A stretch of 42,937 nt of DNA. Source: Desulfonatronum sp. SC1 (GTDB taxonomy: Bacteria; Desulfobacterota; Desulfovibrionia; Desulfovibrionales; Desulfonatronaceae). The notes beneath the pieces were generated by a model, which saw only the letters and a list, made by a program, of their open reading frames with translations, searched no databases and was not told where the DNA came from. Numbering within the stretch: position 1 is the stretch's first letter; every line of letters starts with the position of its first letter. The position numbers were made by a program, and so were the translations under genes. The stretch spans positions 1 through 42,937 of the forward strand of contig NZ_PZKN01000035.1 of assembly GCF_003046795.1 (NCBI RefSeq), written 5' to 3'. Of this stretch, positions 33,971 to 41,033 are shown one piece after another.

Positions 33971-33990
33971 TTTGATCGTATTTGATCGTA
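33971..33990 (-). repeat. Tandem 10-bp direct repeat in operon leader
   Basis: TTTGATCGTA occurs twice head to tail, 28 bp upstream of the iron-sulfur subunit GTG and downstream of the receiver stop. Tandem 10-bp repeats put two sites on the same helix face, so a regulator might bind here; chance is possible. Confidence 0.4.
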
Positions 33991-34064
33991 AAGCGAAAAG
34001 ACTGTTGGCGGCTGTGTTGGCGATTTTGACTGATGTCCCGGGTCCCTCCTTATCTTGTAATTGC

Positions 34065-34448
34065 TCACTTCATTGCTGAAGGACAATGAGATAGGTCTAG
34101 GGCGGATCGCAGGCAATAAATCAATTCTTCCGGATCAATTAGCTTCGATATGACCGCGAAAAGATGTGTGCGTAACGCATCCTCAAGTTCCGGATGAAAA
34201 ACTTTTCCGGAAATACCGATGATAATGACGTCTGGACGGACGCTTTTGATTTTGCGGATCATTGCGTTTGTGACGCCGTTCATTTGCAAATCTAGAAGAA
34301 CGATGCATGCTCCCGAATGACCGAGGACCCTTTCGAAGTCTTGCAAACTGGGTACGAAAGAAAAAGCTTGGCCAACAACCTTAACCGCTTCCAGCACCGT
34401 TTGGCGATTTTCATCGTACTTTCCAACCAGTAATATTGGGCATCCCAC
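34065..34448 (-). CDS. Single-domain receiver protein, degenerate
   Basis: A 127-residue stand-alone receiver-like domain starting with GTG (AAGGGGG upstream). The phosphorylatable Asp53 is present (IVLLDLQMNG), and a lysine in ISKLIDPEE is in the conserved switch position, but the N-terminal acidic pair that binds Mg2+ (usually VDDD) is replaced by VGKYDEN. Phosphorylation may therefore be weak or absent. No output domain. It is the first gene of the molybdoenzyme operon, 61 bp downstream of the -12 box, and could serve as a feedback or anti-activator partner of the sigma-54 activator. That role is inference. Confidence 0.75.
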   Translation of the reverse strand: MGCPILLVGKYDENRQTVLEAVKVVGQAFSFVPSLQDFERVLGHSGACIVLLDLQMNGVTNAMIRKIKSVRPDVIIIGISGKVFHPELEDALRTHLFAVISKLIDPEELIYCLRSALDLSHCPSAMK

Positions 34449-34508
34449 GCTCGCCCCCTTTTTTATGCTTGGTCGTGGCGATTATCCGCAAAAAACAGTA
34501 ACTCTTAA

Positions 34509-34524
34509 AGCAAAGGCCATGCCG
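34509..34524 (-). promoter_or_regulatory. Sigma-54 -24/-12 promoter of molybdoenzyme operon
   Basis: Minus strand CGGCATGGCCTTTGCT. Against the consensus TGGCACG-N4-TTGCW it matches GGCA, the following G and all of TTGCT, with GG and GC exactly 10 nt apart. The transcript would start near 34498, about 50 nt before the GTG of the receiver gene. It is the best sigma-54 site seen in the window. Confidence 0.65.
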
Positions 34525-34633
34525 TTGATCAGGGGCATTTCCCCGCTTTTTACATATCAATCCGACATCATTGCTTTAACTGATGGCATGCAGCCAGCGC
34601 ACTGGATTCGGTGGAGCATTGTGTCGGCTATGT

Positions 34634-34718
34634 TGTGTCCAAAAACGAAACATTTTTTTAATTATTTTAAAATTAGTTTTTGGTTTAAGCTGGTTGTAGT
34701 GTGTAAATGTTGGACACA
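34634..34718. promoter_or_regulatory. Candidate enhancer sites (inverted TGTGTCCAA pair)
   Basis: TGTGTCCAA (34634-34642) and TTGGACACA (34710-34718) are exact inverted copies, 67 bp apart and separated by a very AT-rich stretch. They lie about 135 and 215 bp upstream of the predicted sigma-54 start, the usual range for activator binding sites, and the AT-rich DNA would allow bending or IHF binding. The binding protein is unproven. Confidence 0.45.
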
Positions 34719-34770
34719 GTGATATGGATTTGCAGATATTTTACTGGTGCAATGTCTGGAAATATGATGG

Positions 34771-34980
34771 GCGGATCATTACACGGCCCTGGAAAAATCC
34801 TACCAGGACTTCTACGCTAAGCTGCTGACCACCGTCGCCCTGTTCTTCGAAAACAGGCTGGAACGCGGCCGGACAACACTCAGAGAACTGGAGGAGAGCC
34901 ACGTCTTCATCTTAGGCAAGTTACGGGCCGTCATGAGCACGGCCACCGACGACGGCTGCGTGCCGTGTTTTTCGCGGTAA
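34771..34980 (+). pseudogene. Truncated gene fragment, unidentified
   Basis: An open frame of about 69 residues (ADHYTALEKSYQDFYAKL... ending in CVPCFSR) with coding-like composition and a proper stop, but with a stop two codons upstream and no start codon. It appears to be the 3' end of a lost gene; helical, with a CxxC close to the end. Family not recognised. Confidence 0.4.
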
Positions 34981-35002
34981 GCGTGGCGGACGCGGTTTAT
35001 GA

Positions 35003-35151
35003 TCAGCCGAGGGCGTCCGGAGGAGTCCGCACGTAGTCGCGGATTTCGTCGCGCACCCGGCGGTAGTGGCCCAGGGCCTCTTCCTCGGATTGGGCGGGTC
35101 GTCAACGCCGACGTGGAGCCGCTTTGTCTTGGCGGGGAAAAAGGGGCAGGT
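35003..35151 (-). pseudogene. arsC: arsC 3' remnant
   Basis: The minus strand reads TCPFFPAKTKRLHVGVDDPP, then after a frameshift SEEEALGHYRRVRDEIRDYV and a stop. Both parts match the C-terminal half of the intact ArsC at 22195-22629 (TCPFFPAKTKRLHVGFDDPP; NEEEALTHYRRVRDKIRDYV). The break is a short deletion at a CCGCCC repeat. The catalytic N-terminus is missing. Confidence 0.85.
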
Positions 35152-35310
35152 TCACGAAGTAGCCGTGGAGGCCGTGGCTCAGACCGTCACGGCCCTGAAA
35201 CAGATCGCGGAGCGGCCGGTCGGAGATCCCCACATGGACGACATTCTGATCAGCCATCCGGTGGAGGTGTTGCGGGAAGCGCTCCTCGACGCCTACCTTG
35301 GTTCATCGAC
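35152..35310 (+). pseudogene. Possible remnant of a second redox gene
   Basis: A plus-strand frame reads VHEVAVEAVAQTVTALKQIAERPVG then HMDDILISHPVEVLREALL without start or in-context stop. The segment HPVEVLR is identical to the end of the CCG-domain iron-sulfur protein (19135-20556). It may be a decayed C-terminal piece of a related gene, but the match is short. Confidence 0.25.
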
Positions 35311-35320
35311 TGCGCGATGG

Positions 35321-37519
35321 TTACGCATCATCAGCTGCGATCCCCAGCCGCTTCATCTTGGCATAGAGCGTACTGCGACCGATGCCTAGGCGCTGGGCGG
35401 CCAGTTTTTTGTTCCATGAGCAGGATTCCAGAGCTTCCAGAATGATCGTCCGCTCCTGTTCCTCCAGGGTGACCGAGGATTCCTGGGACGATGCAACGGC
35501 CTTCAACCGGGTCGGCAGCTCCTCCGGAGTGATCACCGAGGACTTGGCCAGGACCGTGGCTTGTTCCACGACGTTTTCCAGCTCCCGGACATTGCCCGGC
35601 CAGGGGTAGTCCAGCAGCAGACGCATGGCCTTGGAGCTGAACTCAGTGATCGTTTTCTTTTGATCCTCGCTGAAGTGGCGCAGGAAGTGAGCGGCCAGCA
35701 GGGCCACGTCGTTGCCGCGATCCCGCAGGGGGGGAAGCTGGACCGGGATCACGTCCAGACGGTAGTAGAGGTCCTCGCGAAACCGGCCGGATTTGACCTC
35801 CTCCAGCAGGTTCTTGTTCGTGGCCGCCACGATGCGCACGTCCACGGTCACGGTCCGCTCCCCGCCGACGCGCTCGAAGCGCTGGGTCTGAAGCACGCGG
35901 AGCAGCTTGACCTGGGCCGAGGCGGAAATCTCGCCGATCTCGTCCAGAAAGACGGTCCCGCCGTCGGCCTGCTCGAACCGCCCCGGACGCTGCTTCAATG
36001 CCCCGGTGAAAGCCCCTTTCTCGTGACCGAACAGTTCGCTCTCCAGGAGCGTGGCCGGATAGGCCGAACAGTTGATGACCACGAAAGGTTTGATCTTGCG
36101 GGGACTGAGATCGTGAATGGCCCTGGCCGCCAGTTCCTTGCCCGTGCCTGATTCACCCTGGATCAGCACCGTGGCGTCCGTGGCGGCAACGTCCTCAATC
36201 AGGCGGAAAATCTGGGTCAGCTTCGGGTCGCGACCAATGATGCCCATGAAGCTGGACTGGGAGTCCTGACGGGTCAGAAACTGCTGCGCTTCCGCCTCCT
36301 GTTTGACGGCGCGGCGCAGGGTCCCGGCGGCCTGGGACATGACGAGGCTGACCAGTTCCAGATCCCGGGGCTGACAAGCGCATTTCTTCACGCAGCCCAC
36401 GATCATGGCTCCGCACAGGATATCCTCGTGATACAGGGGGAGAATGGACTGGCCGGGGAGTTTTGCCAGGCTTTCAGGAATCATGGGCGGGTGGAAGGCC
36501 GGGAACTCGGGCTGAAAAATCGGTTCCATACCCTGGAGCAAGGCTTCGGCTTCAGCCGCGGCCCGCGGGTCCGTGACTTTGCGGACATCTTTCGCAGTGA
36601 GCACGAAAAACATCTCCCGCCCGGGATTGAAGACCAGCAGACTGACGTCTCGACATTGCAGAATGCCCTTGGTTTGCCGGATCAGGTATGCGGCGATTTC
36701 CGGCAGGGAACCCAGAGCCGAAACGTCGCGGACGATTTCACAGGATGCCCGCAACTGGCTCTGAGTCTGCTCCAACTCGGTGGCCTGATCCTCCAGCCTG
36801 CGGGTATACTCGTGGATGCGCTCGGTCATGGCGTTGAAGGCTTCGGCCAGCACGGCGATCTCCTTCTGTCCCTGGACCGGGATGGGCGATCTGCTCTTGT
36901 CCGGTGCGTAGTCCTGGGCCGCCTGGACCAAAGCGAGCAGGGGCCGGGTTGTGCGATTCAGGAACAGCAGGCCTCCGCCCAGGGCTGGAAGCAGAATCAC
37001 CAGGGCCACAAGGCCGATGGAGACCCACAAGTTTCGGATTTCCCGACGCAGATGTTCCTCAGATACGCCCAGACGCAGGATGCCGGCATGGCCCTCGAAG
37101 ATGGGCAGGGCCATGTCCAGAAGTTTGTGACCGGTTTCGGAAACGATTCGTTGCGTCACTGTCCCGTCGTCGGGAAAGTGTCCGGGGAGATTGAAGTTCA
37201 GCAGATCCCAAGGTATTTCCCCGCCAAAGGTGCTCGCCAGGACCCGGCCTTCGCGGATGATGAACAGATAGCTCAATGAAGGGTGGGCCGTGCGGTGTCG
37301 ATCCAGCATGTTCCGCAGGCTGACCAAGTCGTTAACCAGGACCAAATCAGCTGCTTCCGCGGCCAGGGCGCGGCCCACGTTTTCAGTCTGGGCGGCCAGG
37401 GTCTGCTCCAGGCTCTGAGCGTAGCGGTGCGAAGCCAGCAGGGTCACCAGCAGGGTGCTCAGCGCCACGAGCCCGGCCACGGCGGCCAGGAGGGTCCCCT
37501 TGAGGGAGCGTGGTTTCAT
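35321..37519 (-). CDS. Membrane-spanning sigma-54-dependent activator (sensor-HAMP-GAF-AAA+-HTH)
   Basis: A 732-residue one-component regulator. TM1 at ~8-29, a periplasmic sensor region ~31-165, TM2 ~166-187, HAMP ~188-240 with a short coiled coil, GAF ~255-405, AAA+ ~425-655 and Fis-type HTH ~690-727 ([17 protein letters not shown]). Walker A is GESGTGKE, the sigma-54 contact loop GAFTGA (502-507) is intact and Walker B is [11 protein letters not shown]. The GAF domain has Cys376-x3-Cys380-x-Cys382 plus Cys369, a possible metal or redox site. No kinase or receiver domain is present, so signals would pass from periplasm to DNA in one protein. Its ATG overlaps the stop of the PhnD-like lipoprotein gene. 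It is a candidate activator of the -24/-12 promoter at 34509-34524. Confidence 0.9.
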   Translation of the reverse strand: MKPRSLKGTLLAAVAGLVALSTLLVTLLASHRYAQSLEQTLAAQTENVGRALAAEAADLVLVNDLVSLRNMLDRHRTAHPSLSYLFIIREGRVLASTFGGEIPWDLLNFNLPGHFPDDGTVTQRIVSETGHKLLDMALPIFEGHAGILRLGVSEEHLRREIRNLWVSIGLVALVILLPALGGGLLFLNRTTRPLLALVQAAQDYAPDKSRSPIPVQGQKEIAVLAEAFNAMTERIHEYTRRLEDQATELEQTQSQLRASCEIVRDVSALGSLPEIAAYLIRQTKGILQCRDVSLLVFNPGREMFFVLTAKDVRKVTDPRAAAEAEALLQGMEPIFQPEFPAFHPPMIPESLAKLPGQSILPLYHEDILCGAMIVGCVKKCACQPRDLELVSLVMSQAAGTLRRAVKQEAEAQQFLTRQDSQSSFMGIIGRDPKLTQIFRLIEDVAATDATVLIQGESGTGKELAARAIHDLSPRKIKPFVVINCSAYPATLLESELFGHEKGAFTGALKQRPGRFEQADGGTVFLDEIGEISASAQVKLLRVLQTQRFERVGGERTVTVDVRIVAATNKNLLEEVKSGRFREDLYYRLDVIPVQLPPLRDRGNDVALLAAHFLRHFSEDQKKTITEFSSKAMRLLLDYPWPGNVRELENVVEQATVLAKSSVITPEELPTRLKAVASSQESSVTLEEQERTIILEALESCSWNKKLAAQRLGIGRSTLYAKMKRLGIAADDA

Positions 37520-38463
37520 GGTGCGCCGCGCTCCCGAAGGGCCTGCACGGTTTCATGCAGCTCCCGGATCGAGGCGTACCAGGCCGGATCAGCGGGAACA
37601 AAGCGGTCGATCATCAGTTCGCCGAGAATGACCGCTCCCTCGGGGTCCGTATGCATGTTCAGAAGGAGCCGTTGGATTTGGCCGACCCGTTCCCGCGGCA
37701 TGTCCGGGGCGATTACGATGGGCGGGATGCCGTACGGCTTCGAGCGCTTAATGATCCTGGTCCGGGACGTATGTTCGGGGTTTTCTCGGGCGTAGTAATC
37801 CCAGATCAGGCTGTCCACGGCCGCACCGTCCACCAACCCCTGGGCCACGGCCTGGATGGAATTGTCGTGGCTGTAGGTGTAGATCACGTCCCGGAAAAAG
37901 CTCTCCGGCCGCTCGCCTATTTCGGCCAGCCAGTATTCCGGCACCAACCGGCCGGTGTTGGAGTGCGGGTCCGTGAAGGCGAAGATGGTCCCGCGCAGGT
38001 CTTCCAGAGACTGGTGAGTACCTTCCTGATTGACGATCAGGTAGGAATAGTACGCGGGAGCGCCCTGAACCACGGGAGCGACCAGCAGCTCGAACCCGTG
38101 CTCTTCCCGGCCCAGAGCGTAGGGACCGGAACAGATGAAGGCTAGGTCGATCTCTCCTTGCCCCAAAATTTCGTTCACTTCGGCGTAGGTCTTGCGCTGC
38201 ACGAATTCCAGTTCCATCTCCATTTTTCGGCTGACGTAAGCCAGGAGCTGGAGATAGATTCCGTGGGTCTCCTTGGGAGAGATCATGGCCCCCACCGCGG
38301 CACGCAGCACGGGGCGCCCGCCGGCATCGGCCACCGGTTCGGAAATCGCGACGGTTTTGCTGAAGTCCACGGGCCTGACCTCCTCCCCCCGCTCGCAACC
38401 GGCGAGCAGAAGCAGGCTAAACAGCACCGCCTGGAACAACATGAGGCGCGAAGCGTTGCGCAT
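37516..38463 (-). CDS. PhnD-like periplasmic binding lipoprotein
   Basis: A 315-residue lipoprotein with lipobox LLLLAGCERG (Cys23) and a phosphonate/phosphite-type (PhnD) ligand-binding fold: PVLRAAVGAMISPKETHGIY near the start, GEIDLAFICSGPYALG and DLRGTIFAFTDPHSNTGRLVP, the usual ligand-pocket segments. The only cysteine in the mature part besides the lipidated one is Cys111. There are no ABC permease or ATPase genes; instead the stop overlaps the ATG of the transmembrane sigma-54 activator (ATGA), so it probably binds a ligand and signals to that protein. PhnD-like sensors are known for tetrathionate (TtrS) and arsenite (AioX). Confidence 0.88.
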   Translation of the reverse strand: MRNASRLMLFQAVLFSLLLLAGCERGEEVRPVDFSKTVAISEPVADAGGRPVLRAAVGAMISPKETHGIYLQLLAYVSRKMEMELEFVQRKTYAEVNEILGQGEIDLAFICSGPYALGREEHGFELLVAPVVQGAPAYYSYLIVNQEGTHQSLEDLRGTIFAFTDPHSNTGRLVPEYWLAEIGERPESFFRDVIYTYSHDNSIQAVAQGLVDGAAVDSLIWDYYARENPEHTSRTRIIKRSKPYGIPPIVIAPDMPRERVGQIQRLLLNMHTDPEGAVILGELMIDRFVPADPAWYASIRELHETVQALRERGAP

Positions 38464-39057
38464 GAAGACCTCCTGCTCATCAACACATCGTGACGGAAAA
38501 ATTCGACATGCTCGACCTTACCCGGATATTGAGATGGTTTGCAAGAAGGCTGTTCCATGTTTATCCAACGCTGAATATCTTGTCCGCTTCAGGATCCCTC
38601 GTGTCGTGGACTTCATGCTATCAGCCTCTCCAAATTGTGCGGAGCACTCCGCGCTTTTCCGTTGGCGTCTGCACGCTTTTCCAGGCTCGCGGACTGCGAA
38701 TGGTTCGCAAATTGTCCCTGTTGGTCAACCTTGCCAAGGGATGGCGACATAGCACCCAAGACGACGTCAAAGATTTTTCTAATCTTCTGAAATGTTGAGT
38801 GGAGTTTTGCATTATGGCTTCTTTTCAAAGTGCTAGCCAAGTATACGCAGCCTGCGTGAGACATTTTAACAATATCTTTGAGGATGACCGGTGCCAGCGT
38901 CTGACTTTTACAGGTCCCTGCATTTTCCCGCCCGCGCCGACTTTTGACATTTCAGTCCAAGCCCCATACATCCCAAAACGTTCCTGAATGCATCCCAACA
39001 ACCGCGCGCGGGTAACGGACGCACGCCCAACGCTTTTCCTTCCACCCGGGGTGACCC
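38464..39057. other. Gene-poor region with arsR remnant
   Basis: No intact gene is visible. The minus strand carries a short arsR 3' fragment (38637-38695). A plus-strand frame ending VNLAKGWRHSTQDDVKDFSNLLKC (stop at about 38798) looks like the end of an unidentified gene. The rest shows no clear signal. Confidence 0.5.
38637..38695 (-). pseudogene. arsR: arsR 3' remnant
   Basis: The minus strand reads EPGKACRRQRKSAECSA in one frame, matching the C-terminus of the intact ArsR at 18637-19008 ([17 protein letters not shown]) in 12 of 17 positions. The stop codon is lost and no upstream part of the gene is seen. With the dead arsC at 35003-35151, it points to a former second ars operon here. 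Confidence 0.65.
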
Positions 39058-39447
39058 ATGAAAATCTATTTCTTCCTGCTGGCGATTCTTTTCCTGGCCA
39101 CCACCGCCACGCGGTTGTTGCTGCTCGCCATCTCCGCCGAACCCGCGCTCACCGTGAAAATCCTGGCCGACATCGCCTTTTTCGCCCTCTGCCTGCTGGC
39201 CTGCCACGGGTTGGCCTTTGGACGACGCTACTTCTCCTCGGCGTTCTGGACCTGGCCGGGGCGGCTGACGTTGATCCTGGGCGGGGTCCACGTCTTGCTG
39301 GTGCTGTCCACCCTGGACGAGTCCGCTTCACCGTTCTGGCCCATTGACCTGGGCATGGCGGTGGTCATCTACGGCCTCTTCGCCATTCCCGCGATCCTTT
39401 ACGTCAATGAGCTGAAAACCGGAGCATCCTCGGCTTCGGGTCCGTAA
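39058..39447 (+). CDS. Small integral membrane protein, unknown
   Basis: A 129-residue protein with GGGGTG upstream of the ATG and four predicted membrane helices (IYFFLLAILFLATTATRLLL; ILADIAFFALCLLACHGLAF; LTLILGGVHVLLVL; LGMAVVIYGLFAIPAILYV). No conserved polar motif or family is recognised. It precedes an MFS transporter in the same direction by about 125 bp. Confidence 0.65.
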   Translation: MKIYFFLLAILFLATTATRLLLLAISAEPALTVKILADIAFFALCLLACHGLAFGRRYFSSAFWTWPGRLTLILGGVHVLLVLSTLDESASPFWPIDLGMAVVIYGLFAIPAILYVNELKTGASSASGP

Positions 39448-39572
39448 CGGACCGAGCAAGGCCCGTCCTCGCCCCTGATCCGGGCGACCTGCAACGGTAA
39501 CGCGACACACCCCCGCGCGGCGTGTTTCGTCCATTCCCTCGGCGTATTCCCCTTTCACTCTTTCCTCTGGTC

Positions 39573-40814
39573 ATGCCCATGCCTCTTGTCTCTCCCGGCA
39601 CGGATGCCGCGGGCTATCCGGCCTTTCGATCCGTGGTTCCCGGCCTGCTCAGCCTGATGGGCATTTTTTTCGCCAACTTCATGACCCGGGTCGTCCTCGC
39701 GCCGTTTTTGCTGCATATCCGCGACGATTTCGACCTGACCAAGGCCCAGGCCGGGGAGCTGTTCTTCATCGTCTCCCTGGGCTACAGCGTGGCCCTGCTC
39801 TGCTCCGGCTTCTTCTCCTCCCGCCTGGAGCACCGTCAGGTGATCATGGTTTCCGCGGTGGGCATCGCCCTGGCCCTGGTCCTGGCCGCGTTCAGCCCGA
39901 ACCTGCTCTGGCTGCGGTCGAGCCTGCTCTTGGTCGGCCTGTTCGGCGGGCTGTACTTCCCGTCCGGCTTCGCCGTGCTCACGTCCATGGTTCCGCACAC
40001 CAACTGGGGCAAGGCCCTGGCCATCCACGAACTGGCCCCGAACCTCAGCTTCGTCCTGGCCCCTCTGCTGGCCGAAATGATGACCGGCCTGGGTCTGGGC
40101 TGGAGGGCGGCCCTGGCCGGAAACGCCCTGTTGGCCCTGGGCGCCTTGGTCCTGTTCCTCAGGTACTGCTCCGCGGGTCGGGAGAAAAGCATTCCTCCCC
40201 GGCCCAAAGCCTACCTGACCACTTTGGGTCAGGGCCGCTTCTGGATTCTGGCCGTCTTTTTCGCCATGGCCATCGGAGCCACCCAGGGCGTCTACTCCCA
40301 AACCCCGCTGTACCTGGTCAGCGTGCGCGACCTGCCGGCGGACTGGGTCAACTACCTCCTGGCCGCGTCCCGGGTTTCCGGCCTGTTTCTGGTCTTCTGG
40401 GCCGGGATGATCGTGGATCGCCTCGGTCCCATCCGGGCCTTGCGTATTTTCGTCGCCCTCACCGGCATCGCGACCATCACCTTCGGCCTGCTGCCCGGAA
40501 GCTGGGTCATGCTGGCGGTGCTGGTCCAGCCGACCATGGGCGGGTGCTTCTTTCCCGCCGGGTTCGCCGTGCTCTCCCTGGTCTACCCCGCAGCCGTCCG
40601 CCCCCTGGCCATCTCCCTGGTCGTGCCCATGGCCGTGCTGGCCGGAGGCGGACTGATCCCGGCCGGACTCGGCATCTTCGGCGACCACGATCTCTTCGCC
40701 CTGGGCTTCATCCTTCTGGGCGCGGCGATCCTGCTCAGCACGGTCCTGACCACGGCCCTCAAGCCGTCGCCGTCGCCTTCACCGGTGCCGTCGCAAGATC
40801 AACCCACGCCCTGA
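39573..40814 (+). CDS. MFS transporter
   Basis: A ~413-residue major facilitator with twelve predicted helices. The start is uncertain: ATG 39573 or 39579, or a GTG at 39522; none has a strong ribosome binding site. The first loop region (SRLEHRQVIMVSAVG) resembles the MFS A motif in a weakened form, and the central loop is short. The sequence is typical of small-molecule exporters or anion importers, but the substrate cannot be named. The C-terminus ends in a Pro/Ser-rich tail (KPSPSPSPVPSQDQ). It is not obviously linked to the arsenic genes. Confidence 0.88.
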   Translation: MPMPLVSPGTDAAGYPAFRSVVPGLLSLMGIFFANFMTRVVLAPFLLHIRDDFDLTKAQAGELFFIVSLGYSVALLCSGFFSSRLEHRQVIMVSAVGIALALVLAAFSPNLLWLRSSLLLVGLFGGLYFPSGFAVLTSMVPHTNWGKALAIHELAPNLSFVLAPLLAEMMTGLGLGWRAALAGNALLALGALVLFLRYCSAGREKSIPPRPKAYLTTLGQGRFWILAVFFAMAIGATQGVYSQTPLYLVSVRDLPADWVNYLLAASRVSGLFLVFWAGMIVDRLGPIRALRIFVALTGIATITFGLLPGSWVMLAVLVQPTMGGCFFPAGFAVLSLVYPAAVRPLAISLVVPMAVLAGGGLIPAGLGIFGDHDLFALGFILLGAAILLSTVLTTALKPSPSPSPVPSQDQPTP

Positions 40815-41033
40815 TTCGCCCGATCGGTCTGGCCCGCCCGATCCGCCCAATCCGTCTGATCCGCTTTTCCCCCGCGCAGCCGAAACCTTCGCCCGCCCGC
40901 CCAACACCATTGACGAAAAAGCCCGCGTCCGGCACCTCTCTCCGGGGCGAACGCGCGGCACGACCGGGATCGGCCCGGCCCAAACACATGCTGCGGTTGG
41001 GGTGATCGACGACAACATTTTGGAGCAGCGGGC

